Assembly: GCF_023169885.1 (NCBI RefSeq)
Contig: NZ_AP025516.1
Location: 868,001-932,000 of the forward strand
Source: Desulfofustis limnaeus
Lineage (GTDB): Bacteria > Desulfobacterota > Desulfobulbia > Desulfobulbales > Desulfocapsaceae
Direction of reading: 5' to 3'
DNA length: 64,000 nucleotides
The first letter of the stretch is position 1, and each line of letters begins with the position of its first letter. Shown in pieces: positions 50,834-59,884 of the stretch. The notes beneath the pieces are model-generated. The model did not search any database and was not told the origin of the DNA. It was given only the letters and a program-made list of their open reading frames with translations. The position numbers and the translations under genes are program-made.

Positions 50834-51718
50834 ATGCGTAAGACCGTTCTTCTGGTGATCTTCTTTGTTTTCTATGCGGTGCTGGTGACGGCAGTCCTGC
50901 TGGCGGTGAGGTTCCCGAAAGATCTTTTTCTCACCGGTGCCGTCATGCGCTTGGAGCAGGCTTTTCCCGGCTCGACCTGGTCGATAAGCGATGTCTCCAT
51001 GCGCTATCCTGCCGCCGTTGTCTTTGGGGGCGTCCAGGTAGACCATGAGGTGACGGGAAGACCGGTGCCGATAGAAGAGGTAGTGGTCGAAATAGACCGC
51101 CAGCATCCATTGAGCGGCTTTTCCACTCGGTTTAACGTGCTGGGGGCCGAGGTGGCCGGAGAGCTCCGCTACGATCAGCAGCAGCAGTTGCTGCATCTGC
51201 CTGCGGTGGCAGTTCAGGGAATGGATTTGGCTCGCTTGCCCGGCCTTGCTGATCGATTGGAGCGTCAATTCGAGGGCAGCGTGACCTTCACCGGCACCTA
51301 CCGCAAATCATTGCGTCAGCAGGATTCCGGTACCCTGCAGGGGACCGTTCGCATCGAAAACCTGCACTTCCCGCTGAAACGGCCGATCCTCAGGGAAAAC
51401 AGCCTGCACTTTGCCGCGCTGTCGGCGCAGATAGAGGCCTCTGGAGCGTTGATTTCGCTGTCCCAGGGACAAGCGACAGGCCCTTCCTACAGCGGCTCCT
51501 TCAGCGGTCAGGTGCGGCTCAACAGGCCGTGGGAAGAGAGCGAAGTCGAGGTCTTCGGCGAGTTTCAGGCGCAACCGGAGTACCTCAGTCGCAAGAGTCA
51601 CCTGGCCCGCTCGTTTGCTCTGCTGGGCAAGACTTATGGGGAGGGACCGATCCCCTGCACTATTCGCGGCAATCTGACCGGGCCGATTTTCGCTTTCGGC
51701 CGCGGCCAGAGACCGTGA
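50834..51718 (+). CDS. gspN: Type II secretion protein GspN
   Basis: A 294-residue protein with one N-terminal transmembrane anchor (TVLLVIFFVFYAVLVTAVLL) followed by an all-beta periplasmic domain (VMRLEQAFPGSTW, GGVQVDHEV, FEGSVTFTGTYRKS, GTVRIENLHFPLK), the profile of GspN/AsmA-like proteins. GspN is an accessory part of type II systems. It stands 55 bases ahead of gspE. The start is preceded by GGTGTGGAA, a weak ribosome site. Confidence 0.7.
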   Translation: MRKTVLLVIFFVFYAVLVTAVLLAVRFPKDLFLTGAVMRLEQAFPGSTWSISDVSMRYPAAVVFGGVQVDHEVTGRPVPIEEVVVEIDRQHPLSGFSTRFNVLGAEVAGELRYDQQQQLLHLPAVAVQGMDLARLPGLADRLERQFEGSVTFTGTYRKSLRQQDSGTLQGTVRIENLHFPLKRPILRENSLHFAALSAQIEASGALISLSQGQATGPSYSGSFSGQVRLNRPWEESEVEVFGEFQAQPEYLSRKSHLARSFALLGKTYGEGPIPCTIRGNLTGPIFAFGRGQRP

Positions 51719-51773
51719 ACGGACAGCGGGCCGAAGGGCAGGCCTGGGGCCGACTGAACGTGGAAAGGAAGGT

Positions 51774-53465
51774 ATGAACGACAGGATGGGAGCAGTGCTG
51801 GTCAGCCGTGCCGGCCTCACCGAAGAAGCCTTGCAGCAGGCCTATGCGTTGCAGAAAAAGAGTGGCGGCAAACTCGGAGACATCCTCATCCGGCAGAAGG
51901 CGATCCGGGAGATGGACCTGCTGCAGGTGCTGGCGGAACAGTTTCGTATGGCGGTGATCCCGGTTCTGCCCCCATCGATCGATACCGATTTCACGAAGAG
52001 GCTGGCCATCGGTTTCCTCAAGAAAAATCTGATTGTACCTGTGATGACCGAGGATGACGCCTATATCGCCATGCATGATCCATTCGACTTTCAGGCCCTC
52101 GACGAGGTGCGCCTGCGTTTGGATCGCCCGGCCTGCCCGGCGGTGCTCAGTCCGCAGGCGGAAATTGTCAGGACCATCAATACGGCCTACGATCTGACCC
52201 TGGACACCGCCGAGGAGGTCATGCAGGATATCGACGAGGAGGACGCTGACGTCCTCTTCTCGAAGATCGAGGAGGTGGGCGACCTGCTCGACGACACCTC
52301 TCATTCCCCGGTGATCCGCCTGGTTAACCTGATGCTGTCGCAGGCGGTGCGTCATAAGGTGTCGGACATCCACATCGAACCCTTCCAGAACAGCCTGAAG
52401 ATCAGACAACGCCTGGACGGGTTGCTCTACGACATGTTTACCCCGCCCAAGCACGTGCAATCGGCACTCACCTCGCGGATCAAATTGATGGCCCGGATGA
52501 ACATCGCCGAAAAGCGGCTGCCCCAGGACGGCAGGATCGAAATCAAGGTGGGCAACAAGGATATCGATATCCGGGTCTCCACCTTGCCGACCGCCTTCGG
52601 TGAACGGGTAGTCTTACGCTTGCTGGATAAATCCACGGTACGGATGTCGCTCACCGATCTTGGCATGTCCCAGGAAAGGCTGGCCCTGTTTTCCCGGATC
52701 ATCAAAGCGCCTAACGGCATCGTACTGGTCACCGGACCGACCGGCTCGGGTAAGACGACGACTCTTTATGCCGCCCTGTCGGCGATCAACCGGGTGGATA
52801 TCAATATCATTACGGTGGAGGACCCCATCGAGTACCGGATTCCGGGGATCGGTCAGGTTCAGGTCAACCCGAAGATCGATCTGACCTTTGCCTCCGGCCT
52901 GCGATCCATCGTCCGGCAGGACCCTGATGTCATTCTGATCGGCGAGATTCGCGACCTGGAGACGGCAGAGATCGCCATCCAATCAGCCCTGACTGGTCAC
53001 CTGGTGTTCTCCACCCTGCACACCAACGACGCGCCGAGTACCATCACCAGGCTGCGGGATATGGGTGTGGAGTCTTTTCTCATCGCTTCGTCGATAAACG
53101 CCATTCTCGCCCAGCGGCTGATCCGCATCATCTGTCCCCATTGCCGGGAACCGTACGAGCCGGACCCGCAGGAGGCGGCCGGGATCGGCCTGTCTCCGGA
53201 GATTCTGGCGGCGCAACCGGTGTACCGGGGCAGAGGATGCGAGGAATGTCGCCACACCGGCTACCGGGGACGGACCGGGATCCATGAATTCATGATCATG
53301 GACGACGACATGAAACACCTTATCCTCAAGACGGCCGATGCCGGAGCCCTGCGCCGTCAGGCCCGGGCCTCCGGCATGACCACGTTGCTCGAAGACGGTG
53401 CTGCCAAGGTGTTGGCCGGCCTGACCACCATTGAAGAGGTCTATCGCGTCGCGCAGGCCCAGTAA
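51774..53465 (+). CDS. gspE: Type II secretion ATPase GspE
   Basis: A 563-residue hexameric ATPase. It has an N-terminal GspE/PilB domain (residues about 1-150), the central region SDIHIEPFQNSLKIRQRLDG, Walker A GPTGSGKT at 321-328, the Asp box and Walker B (VILIGEIRDLETAEIA), the His box (STLHTNDAP) and the zinc-binding CPHC...CEEC tetracysteine. It powers pseudopilus assembly. AAGGAAGG precedes the ATG. It sits downstream of gspN; the rest of the T2SS (gspC, D, F-M) is not in the window. Confidence 0.93.
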   Translation: MNDRMGAVLVSRAGLTEEALQQAYALQKKSGGKLGDILIRQKAIREMDLLQVLAEQFRMAVIPVLPPSIDTDFTKRLAIGFLKKNLIVPVMTEDDAYIAMHDPFDFQALDEVRLRLDRPACPAVLSPQAEIVRTINTAYDLTLDTAEEVMQDIDEEDADVLFSKIEEVGDLLDDTSHSPVIRLVNLMLSQAVRHKVSDIHIEPFQNSLKIRQRLDGLLYDMFTPPKHVQSALTSRIKLMARMNIAEKRLPQDGRIEIKVGNKDIDIRVSTLPTAFGERVVLRLLDKSTVRMSLTDLGMSQERLALFSRIIKAPNGIVLVTGPTGSGKTTTLYAALSAINRVDINIITVEDPIEYRIPGIGQVQVNPKIDLTFASGLRSIVRQDPDVILIGEIRDLETAEIAIQSALTGHLVFSTLHTNDAPSTITRLRDMGVESFLIASSINAILAQRLIRIICPHCREPYEPDPQEAAGIGLSPEILAAQPVYRGRGCEECRHTGYRGRTGIHEFMIMDDDMKHLILKTADAGALRRQARASGMTTLLEDGAAKVLAGLTTIEEVYRVAQAQ

Positions 53466-53483
53466 GAGGGCTGGGTGACGCGC

Positions 53484-53894
53484 TCAGCCTTTCTTCATGT
53501 CGGCCAGCTGCTTTTTCAGCTTCTGCTCCATGTCGCTGAACAGATCCTGCCTTTTCTTCGCCATTTCCGCCTGAATCGATTCCACCTTCTTGCTCATCTC
53601 CTGCTTTTTCGCCATGAACTTTTCCAGTTCCTGAGAAAGAGCGTCATTCTGCTTCTCTTCCCGCGGCAGGTCCTCGATCGCCAGATGATCTTCGATTGTT
53701 ACCCTGATGGTAAAGGGATCGTCGATCAGCTTGACGATATCCTGCTTGGCCAGACGGCGGCAGACGGCCAGGGCTGACTCCTGGGAAACATCGAGCAGTG
53801 CGCCGATGTCGCTTATTGACGGGGCGCCTGGTTGGCGATGGGATAACAGGCGGATGGCGGCGACGTACAGATGGGCTTCGCGGTATTGATCCAT
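53484..53894 (-). CDS. Small protein: winged-helix-like N-terminus plus coiled coil
   Basis: A 136-residue protein. The N-terminal part (HLYVAAIRLLSHRQPGAPS, SISDIGALLDVSQESALAVC) looks like a MarR- or GntR-sized winged helix, and DDPFTIRVTIEDHLAIEDLP may be its wing. The second half (about 78-136) is a charged coiled coil with a long run of E/K/M/Q ending in KKQLADMKKG. It does not match a family I know. It is convergent with gspE, whose stop lies 19 bases away. Confidence 0.6.
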   Translation of the reverse strand: MDQYREAHLYVAAIRLLSHRQPGAPSISDIGALLDVSQESALAVCRRLAKQDIVKLIDDPFTIRVTIEDHLAIEDLPREEKQNDALSQELEKFMAKKQEMSKKVESIQAEMAKKRQDLFSDMEQKLKKQLADMKKG

Positions 53895-54035
53895 ATCTCA
53901 CCTCACGATCAGTTGTGGGTACGCGTGACGGGAACCTGAATGGGCACGCACATGATACTCATCTCGATGGTGTTTGTCATCGACCCTGCACCGATGTGGG
54001 GCCTATGGCCGGGTGGGTGTGGGCGCCGGTTTCTC

Positions 54036-54680
54036 TCAAGCGGCTCGGCGTGGCCGGAACGGCGTGCCGAGCGGTTTTTCCGGCGGCAGGTCACGGGAAT
54101 GATCGTGGTCGTCCGGTGGGCAGAGGTCGAGATACAGGCCGACTTTTTGGAGTGCCTCAGCGATGGCCTGGTTGATCGGTCGGCGTACGGCGCCCAGGTG
54201 GGGATGAAGCGCGGTAATGGCGACGCCGAAGGTGTGAAAAAGCGGCAGCGGCGCAGTTTCGTCGGTGGGTCCGGGGCCCAGGTGGTACATTTCTTTCATG
54301 ACCCGGCAATGGGCCAGACGCGGCGTTCCCTCCCGATCCTCGGCGCCGGCGAAACCAAAGAGGCGGCAGACCAGGGCACGGTACGGATAGTGACTGCAGC
54401 CGCCGCCAAACTCAGGAGCCAGATCGGGACGAAAGAGGATGCAGTGCTCGGCCTGATGCTGTTTGTCGATCCGTTTGAGCAGTAGTTCCGCCTGGTTGGA
54501 GCGAAACAGATGGAACGCCAGGGGGATCAGTTCAAGCGTGGTCGCCTCGACCTTGGGCGAATGGCAACAGGAGACACAACCGGACGGGCAACGGAGACCG
54601 GTGGCGGTCCGGTAGCGGTGCACCGCTTGATCGGCCTGCGCATAGACTTCGAGAACGCGTACTACCAGATCGGGCAGCAT
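54036..54680 (-). CDS. YkgJ-family Cys-cluster protein
   Basis: A 214-residue protein with the cluster CPSGCVSCCHSPKVEATTLE, the CxxxCxxCC motif of the YkgJ family, thought to bind zinc or an Fe-S cluster. A second Cys group follows (GGGCSHYPYRALVCRLFGF and HCRVMKE). Family function is not established to me. The start at the ATG is tentative: no clear ribosome site; a TTG six codons upstream is an alternative. A string of charged residues at the C-terminus (DDHDHSRDLPPEKP) is His/Asp-rich. Confidence 0.65.
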   Translation of the reverse strand: MLPDLVVRVLEVYAQADQAVHRYRTATGLRCPSGCVSCCHSPKVEATTLELIPLAFHLFRSNQAELLLKRIDKQHQAEHCILFRPDLAPEFGGGCSHYPYRALVCRLFGFAGAEDREGTPRLAHCRVMKEMYHLGPGPTDETAPLPLFHTFGVAITALHPHLGAVRRPINQAIAEALQKVGLYLDLCPPDDHDHSRDLPPEKPLGTPFRPRRAA

Positions 54681-54894
54681 GACTTGAGGTATGGGCAAAG
54701 GGAAGAGAAGGGCGCCGCGGCAGCGGCACTGACTGTGCAGCGATGCGCTGATATGTACGTGCCTTTGCTAAAAATTGCAAGAGCTTCCCGCACCCTCTGA
54801 TGCGCTGTGTCGCCGGGATCGAGCACAGAGTCGCCGGGACTCCGGCACCGACCCGCTGCCGGTGATGCTGATGCGTGTAGGCCGTGGCCTTCGC

Positions 54895-55797
54895 TCAGGG
54901 GGCCGGGACGACAGGAGGTGAGGCTTGCAGGTAGTCGAGAAAGACCTGATAGTGATTGGGCATGGTTCGTTTACGCGGGGTGACGATGTAAAACGAACGA
55001 TGCATATCCAGCCCCTTGATTCTTGTTTCCTGCAGTGTACCGGTGGCCAGTTCGTCGCGGATCGCTGTCCGGGAGATGACCGCCACGCCGAGTCCCGCCT
55101 TGACGGCTTCCTTGATGGCGGTGCTGGAGCCGAGTCTGGCCCTGATCCTGAGTTCCGTCTGGGGCAGGCCAGCCTGGTTGAGAAACTGTTGCACATGGCG
55201 GCCTGTTCCCGAACCTTCTTCCCGGATCAAGAAATCATACGAGGTGAGTAAGGAAACCTCGATCTCATCGGGCAATCCCTGGTCGATGCGCGACGCCAGG
55301 ATCAACTCGTCGCCGGCAAACGCGGTATAATTCAGTCTGGTTGAAGGGATCTTGGCCCCAACCACACCGAGGTAGAGGCGATGGTCATTGACTCGTTTGA
55401 TGATCTCCGCCGAATCGTTGATGACAATGGTAAAGGACACACCGGGGTAGGTCTGCTTGAAGGCTGCCGCCTGTTCGGGGAGGAGGTAGGCCCCGGGGAT
55501 GGTACTGGCGCCGATGGTCAGGTCGCCGGCCACCTGTTTGGTGGCTGCGGCCAGCGTCTCTTTGAGCCGGTCCATCTCGTCGAGAAGGGCCATTGCCTTC
55601 GGGAAGAGGAGCTGGGCCTCCGGGGTGGGAGCGATGGAACGTCCCAAGCGGTCGAACAGACGACACCCCAGCTTCTCCTCGAGATTGTGCATGTGTTCGC
55701 TGACCGTCGGCTGGCTGGTGAAGAGCTGCTCTGCCGCCTTGGTAAAGCTTCTCGTCTGATAGACGGTGACGAAAATCCGTAAATGTCTTGTTTCCAT
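54895..55797 (-). CDS. LysR-family transcriptional regulator
   Basis: A 300-residue LysR regulator. The N-terminal HTH is METRHLRIFVTVYQTRSFTKAAEQL (given here as TRSFTKAAEQLF and SQPTVSEHMHNLE), and the effector domain begins near GDLTIGASTIPGAYLLP. It is divergent from a trans-sulfuration gene, 393 bases away, a typical LysR layout. A subgroup of Desulfobacterota LysR proteins is annotated as selenium-metabolism-associated, and selD/yedF lie only 5 kb away; I cannot confirm membership. Ligand unknown. Confidence 0.85.
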   Translation of the reverse strand: METRHLRIFVTVYQTRSFTKAAEQLFTSQPTVSEHMHNLEEKLGCRLFDRLGRSIAPTPEAQLLFPKAMALLDEMDRLKETLAAATKQVAGDLTIGASTIPGAYLLPEQAAAFKQTYPGVSFTIVINDSAEIIKRVNDHRLYLGVVGAKIPSTRLNYTAFAGDELILASRIDQGLPDEIEVSLLTSYDFLIREEGSGTGRHVQQFLNQAGLPQTELRIRARLGSSTAIKEAVKAGLGVAVISRTAIRDELATGTLQETRIKGLDMHRSFYIVTPRKRTMPNHYQVFLDYLQASPPVVPAP

Positions 55798-56190
55798 GGC
55801 CACTTACCAGAATGTGGATAAAAATAAGGTTCATCCGGATTCAGTGTACGTTTTTGAGTTACCGGCAAAGAACCCGGTAGCAGATACGTACGCATGAGTC
55901 GGAATCATCAAAAATCGGAATATTTAATTATTCTAATCCATATCGTCTATATCGGTCAATACCGACAGGGTGGAAGGATGCTCGTTGCTTGGCGTCCATC
56001 ACGTGTTCTGCGGGCAACGGGCTGGGGACCTTTACCTGGCGTAATCGATGCGCCTATGTTACCGTGCTCGACGCCTGGTCGACGGGCTCAGGCCTTGCCG
56101 GTCTGGAGTCCGGCAGTACCAGGTAGAACCAGGAGACTGGATCGATCATGTCGCCCCTACAACGGCACGTTAGCCGACAAGGACACCACC
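55798..56190 (+). other. Divergent region between lysR and trans-sulfuration gene
   Basis: These 393 bases contain an AT-rich part (about 55905-55945, AATATTTAATTATTCTAATCC) that could hold LysR sites of the T-N11-A type and the promoter of the trans-sulfuration gene. The rest (56000-56170) is GC-rich and forms several short inverted repeats that fit no known riboswitch. No coding sequence is supported, though a frame is open upstream. Confidence 0.4.
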
Positions 56191-57321
56191 ATGAACAAAC
56201 AGACCCAATGCGTACACAGCGGTACTCGTCCGGACCCGCAGACCGGCGGGATCAATACCCCGATCTTCACCTCGTCGGCATTCACCTACCTGGGCAAGGA
56301 GGTCAACCCGTACCCCCGCTATTTCAATACGCCTAACCAGGAGGCGGTGGTAGCCAAGCTCTGCGCCCTGGAGGAAGCGGAGGACGGCCTGCTCTTCAGC
56401 TCCGGTATGGCGGCGGTGGTTACCACCATTTTGGCCTTGGTGCGCAGCGGCGAACACGTGGTGGTGCAGGACGAATTGTATGGCGGCACGCACGCCATGC
56501 TCACCGGCCTGCTGTCCCGCTTCGGGGTCCGTTACCGTTTCGTCGGAAAGTCCGTCCAGTCGTTTGCGGCGGCGATCGAAGAGAAGACCAAACTCATCTA
56601 TATCGAGACACCGACCAATCCGCTGCTCGGTATCGTCGATATTCGCGAGATCACCGCCCTGGCCCAAGACAAGGGTATCATCACCGTTATCGACAACACG
56701 TTTGCCTCGCCGATCAATCAGACGCCGCGGACGCTCGGGGTCGATGTGGTGGTGCACAGCGGCACCAAGTATCTGGGTGGCCACAGCGACCTCTGCTGTG
56801 GCGCCGCCCTGTTTGGCCGCGAGCATGGCGACCGGCTGCGACACGCCGCCATCAACCTGGGCGGCAACCTCAATGCCGAGGCCTGCAGCCTGTTGGAGCG
56901 AAGCCTCAAGACCCTGCATTTGCGGGTCAGCAAACAGACGGAGAACGCCGCCGCCGTCGCCGCGTTTCTCGAGGAGCACGGGGCGGTGTCGGCCGTCCAT
57001 TATCCGGGGCTGACCAGCCACCCCGGACACCAGGTAGCACGGCGGCAGATGAGCGGCTTCGGGGCCATGCTCAGCTTCGAACTGGGAGGGAAGGCGCCGG
57101 CAACCGACGTTTTCCTGAAAAGACTGAAGATGATCGTTCCGGCGCTCAGTCTGGGCGGTGTCGAGTCAACCATTTGCGACCCGGCTCGCACCTCGCATGC
57201 CAAGATGAGTGCCGAAGAACGGCAACGGGTGGGAATCAGCGACCGGCTGCTGCGGCTATCGGTGGGAATTGAACACCCCGACGATTTGACTGCAGATCTC
57301 GCCCAGGCCTTGGGCGGTTGA
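56191..57321 (+). CDS. PLP-dependent trans-sulfuration enzyme (cystathionine synthase/lyase family)
   Basis: A 376-residue Cys/Met-metabolism PLP enzyme. It begins NKQTQCVHSGTRPDP, carries YPRYFNTPNQEAVVAKL, SSGMAAV, the PLP lysine in VVHSGTKYLGGHSD, and ends SLGGVESTICDPA with the substrate-recognition Arg near LLRLSVGIEH. Possible reactions are cystathionine gamma-synthesis, gamma- or beta-elimination, or methionine/homocysteine lysis. I place the start at 56191 with AAGGA upstream; the frame is open 99 codons further but that part is not family-like. Divergent from lysR. Confidence 0.88.
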   Translation: MNKQTQCVHSGTRPDPQTGGINTPIFTSSAFTYLGKEVNPYPRYFNTPNQEAVVAKLCALEEAEDGLLFSSGMAAVVTTILALVRSGEHVVVQDELYGGTHAMLTGLLSRFGVRYRFVGKSVQSFAAAIEEKTKLIYIETPTNPLLGIVDIREITALAQDKGIITVIDNTFASPINQTPRTLGVDVVVHSGTKYLGGHSDLCCGAALFGREHGDRLRHAAINLGGNLNAEACSLLERSLKTLHLRVSKQTENAAAVAAFLEEHGAVSAVHYPGLTSHPGHQVARRQMSGFGAMLSFELGGKAPATDVFLKRLKMIVPALSLGGVESTICDPARTSHAKMSAEERQRVGISDRLLRLSVGIEHPDDLTADLAQALGG

Positions 57322-57340
57322 CCGTTCGTTCGTGACGCTC

Positions 57341-57370
57341 CGTCACCATGGACGCCTGACCATGGTGACG
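57341..57370. terminator. Perfect hairpin between convergent genes
   Basis: CGTCACCATGG and CCATGGTGACG form an 11-base-pair stem with an eight-base loop between the trans-sulfuration gene and fmdE. A competing GTGACG-CTC-CGTCAC hairpin starts nine bases earlier and shares its left arm. No T-run follows on either side, so it is a possible Rho-independent or protein-assisted end or stabiliser. Confidence 0.5.
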
Positions 57371-57416
57371 AAAGGGCGCTGCGTCGGTACAGCTTCGCTT
57401 TGACGATGGTGAAGGC

Positions 57417-58028
57417 CTAGCGTTTCTGCTCGATCTGCTCGAAACAGGGGATGCAGTAGGTCCTGCCGGCCAGCCGCCGGGTTCGCGTCTCCATGGTCTT
57501 TTCGTTACAGGCGCTGCAGGTCAGGCTCTGCATGATCCGCGCCGGTCGTGGCCTGGTCCCGTCGACGGTCTGTTTGGCGAACAAGGTCTCCAACGGCAGT
57601 TCCATAATCCTTGTTTGGCTCTGCCGGCGCAGGAGTTCGAGGCGCGCCTGTTCCTCTCGCGAGAGGGTTCCCTCGATGCTTTTCGCCATCAACCCGCTCA
57701 TCTCTTCATGGCCGCCGTCCTGCCGGTAATTGTTGAGTGTCAGACGGATACCGCGGTTACTGCTTCGATCAAAGAACGAAAATGCCATTTTCCCGTAATC
57801 ACGATGAATCAGGTTGCCTTTGCCGAACGTGCATCCGGTCAGGTACTGGATGGCATCGACGCCGCACATGTCGGTCTCGGTGACGCAGACCAGATCGGCG
57901 GCCGATGTTTCGGGGAATTCCCGCGAAGCGTACTCGGCAGCGCGAATACCGATGGCAAGGCCGGGACAGCGGTGACCGTGGAAAGAGACGACCCGCTCGA
58001 TGACTTCTGCAGCATAAGAACAACTCAT
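57417..58028 (-). CDS. FmdE-family protein
   Basis: A 203-residue protein with the FmdE domain: FHGHRCPGLAIGIRAA (metal-binding His/Cys, residues about 15-30), CVTETDMCGVDAIQYLTGCTFGKGN (parted as DMCGVDAIQ and GCTFGKGNL), and a C-terminal zinc-ribbon-like CSACNEKTME...CIPCF. FmdE was named for formylmethanofuran dehydrogenase, but many bacteria have it without that enzyme, often beside metal importers. It is the last gene of a FecBCD-type operon, 19 bases after the ATPase. A role in handling the imported metal or a tetrapyrrole is inference. Confidence 0.82.
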   Translation of the reverse strand: MSCSYAAEVIERVVSFHGHRCPGLAIGIRAAEYASREFPETSAADLVCVTETDMCGVDAIQYLTGCTFGKGNLIHRDYGKMAFSFFDRSSNRGIRLTLNNYRQDGGHEEMSGLMAKSIEGTLSREEQARLELLRRQSQTRIMELPLETLFAKQTVDGTRPRPARIMQSLTCSACNEKTMETRTRRLAGRTYCIPCFEQIEQKR

Positions 58029-58047
58029 GATGATCTCCGCTCTAGAT

Positions 58048-58812
58048 TCAATGATCCGCCCGGTGGGGCAGGATGATGGTCTGGTTGTCGATGCGATGGA
58101 TGGCCACTCGGACGCCGTATACCGCTTCGATGACTTCCGGGGTCAACTCGTCGCTGCCGCTGACGCTATGGATCCTGCCGTCTTTGAGGAAGCAGAAACG
58201 GTCGCCGTAGCGCAACGCGCTGTTCAGATCGTGCATGGTCATGACCGCGGAAATCTTATGCTCGCTGACTATCCTACGGATAATCGAGAGGATGTGCAAT
58301 TGGTTCTTGAGATCGAGCGAGGCGGTCGGTTCGTCCAGCAGCAGCAATCGCGGTTCCTGGACCAGGGCCCGGGCGATGGCGACTTTCTGCAACTCACCAC
58401 CGCTCAATTCGTCGATATAGCGCAGGGCCAGGTGGTCCATATGGAGCAGTGACAGAGCGCTGTTCACCAGGCGCAGATCCCGGTCGGCGACTCGCCAGTT
58501 CAGGTGCGGCTTGCGCCCCAGCAGAACCGTATCAAAGACGGTGAAACGTGCCGTTTCCGCCCGTTGCGGGACGTAGCCGATGAGACGGGCGATCTCTGCC
58601 GCCTTCATCGACAGGACGTTGCGATCTTCAACCAGGATCGCGCCGTTGCTCGGTTTGTGAATGGCGTTGAGGCATTTGAGCAAGGTGGTCTTGCCCACCC
58701 CGTTGGGGCCGAGGATGGCCAGCAGCTGCCCCGGCATTACCGTCAGATCGATGCGCTCCAGGACGGCTGTGCCGTTATAGGCGAAAGCCAGGTCGTGAAT
58801 GGCGATACTCAT
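58048..58812 (-). CDS. FecE/BtuD-type ABC transporter ATPase
   Basis: A 254-residue ATPase: Walker A GPNGVGKT, signature LSGGELQK, Walker B LLLLDEPTASLD, switch MTMHDLN. It is of the iron/cobalamin importer type. Its ATG overlaps the permease stop by four bases (ATGA). Third gene of a four-gene operon with permease, binding protein and fmdE. Confidence 0.88.
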   Translation of the reverse strand: MSIAIHDLAFAYNGTAVLERIDLTVMPGQLLAILGPNGVGKTTLLKCLNAIHKPSNGAILVEDRNVLSMKAAEIARLIGYVPQRAETARFTVFDTVLLGRKPHLNWRVADRDLRLVNSALSLLHMDHLALRYIDELSGGELQKVAIARALVQEPRLLLLDEPTASLDLKNQLHILSIIRRIVSEHKISAVMTMHDLNSALRYGDRFCFLKDGRIHSVSGSDELTPEVIEAVYGVRVAIHRIDNQTIILPHRADH

Positions 58813-59879
58813 CGTCGACTCCTGAGGATGATGAGCCAGAAAAAGGCCGGGGCGCCGAGAAACGAGGTCAGCACCGAAACCGGCAGCACGTGGGGGAGCA
58901 GAATCATCCGGGCCACGGTATCGGAGATGAGCAGCAGCAGGGCGCCGGCAATGATCGAGGCGGGCAGCAGGAAGCGGTGGTCGGCGCCGATAATGCGCCG
59001 GACCAGGTGCGGAATGATCAGGCCCACGAAACCGATGATGCCGAGAAAGGCGATGATCACCGCGGTCAGCAGGGAGGCCAGCAGCATGCCGGTCATCCGC
59101 AGCCGCTCAACCCGGACGCCCAAGCTCTTGGCGGTCTCGTCGCCGCTGTCGATACCGTTGTAATTCCAACTGTTGAGAAGAAAGTAGAGGCAGCAAAGAA
59201 TCAGTACCAGGAAGATGAAGCCCAATTCCGTCCAACTGGCTCGGGCGGTGTCCCCGAAAGTCCAGAAGACCATGGCGGCCAACTGCACGTCATCGGCAAA
59301 GAACTGCAGAAACATGGTTCCGGCGGTGAATAGTGAGCCGAGCGCGACGCCGCTGAGTACCATGATTTCCGGCGTGGTGCCGCGCAGCCTGGTGATGGCG
59401 ATGATCAAGGCTGCCGCCAGCAGGCTGGAGCAAAAAGCCGACCCGGTGGTCAGCAAAGGGTCGGTGACCGTGACGGCTCCGACGCTGCCGGAGGTCATGG
59501 TGCCGCCGCCCAACAGCATGACCGCCAGGGCGGCACCGAACGCGGCAGCATGCGAGATACCCAGGGTGAACGGCGAGCCGAGCGGGTTGCGCAGGATCGA
59601 TTGCATGACCGCGCCGGCAACGGCCAGCCCGGCCCCGGCCGCACAGGCGGCAAGGGCTTGGGGCAACCGGATCTGCCAGACGATGGCGTTCAACTGGCCG
59701 TCGGTCTGCAGGCCGAGCAGGGCGCTGGCCACCGCTGTCAGCGGGATACGCGCTGCCCCGAGAGATACTGCGGCGACCAGTGAGCAAGCCAGCAGCACGG
59801 TCAGCAGGACGATAAAGCTGACCTTGCGGCCGATATAGGCGCGGTAATCGGTTGGCAGAGAACCGTGATCGAGATGCAT
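58809..59879 (-). CDS. FecCD-type ABC transporter permease
   Basis: A 356-residue permease with about ten transmembrane helices. Landmarks of the FecCD/BtuC family are LPQALAACAAGAGLAVAGAVMQSILRNPL (split: LPQALAACAAGAGLA and AGAVMQSILRNPLGS), LGISHAAAFG, and the late GIIGFVGLIIPHLVRRIIG. These importers carry iron chelates, haem or cobalamin. Substrate is undecided. It starts 5 bases after the binding-protein stop. Confidence 0.88.
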   Translation of the reverse strand: MHLDHGSLPTDYRAYIGRKVSFIVLLTVLLACSLVAAVSLGAARIPLTAVASALLGLQTDGQLNAIVWQIRLPQALAACAAGAGLAVAGAVMQSILRNPLGSPFTLGISHAAAFGAALAVMLLGGGTMTSGSVGAVTVTDPLLTTGSAFCSSLLAAALIIAITRLRGTTPEIMVLSGVALGSLFTAGTMFLQFFADDVQLAAMVFWTFGDTARASWTELGFIFLVLILCCLYFLLNSWNYNGIDSGDETAKSLGVRVERLRMTGMLLASLLTAVIIAFLGIIGFVGLIIPHLVRRIIGADHRFLLPASIIAGALLLLISDTVARMILLPHVLPVSVLTSFLGAPAFFWLIILRSRR

Positions 59880-59884
59880 GACAA

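Noticed and set aside
55990-56180. Possible SAM riboswitch before the trans-sulfuration gene
   Set aside because: Inverted repeats do not match SAM-I, SAM-II or SAH core sequences.
56170-57030. Minus-strand frame across the trans-sulfuration gene
   Set aside because: Antisense to a gene with clear PLP motifs; no family match.
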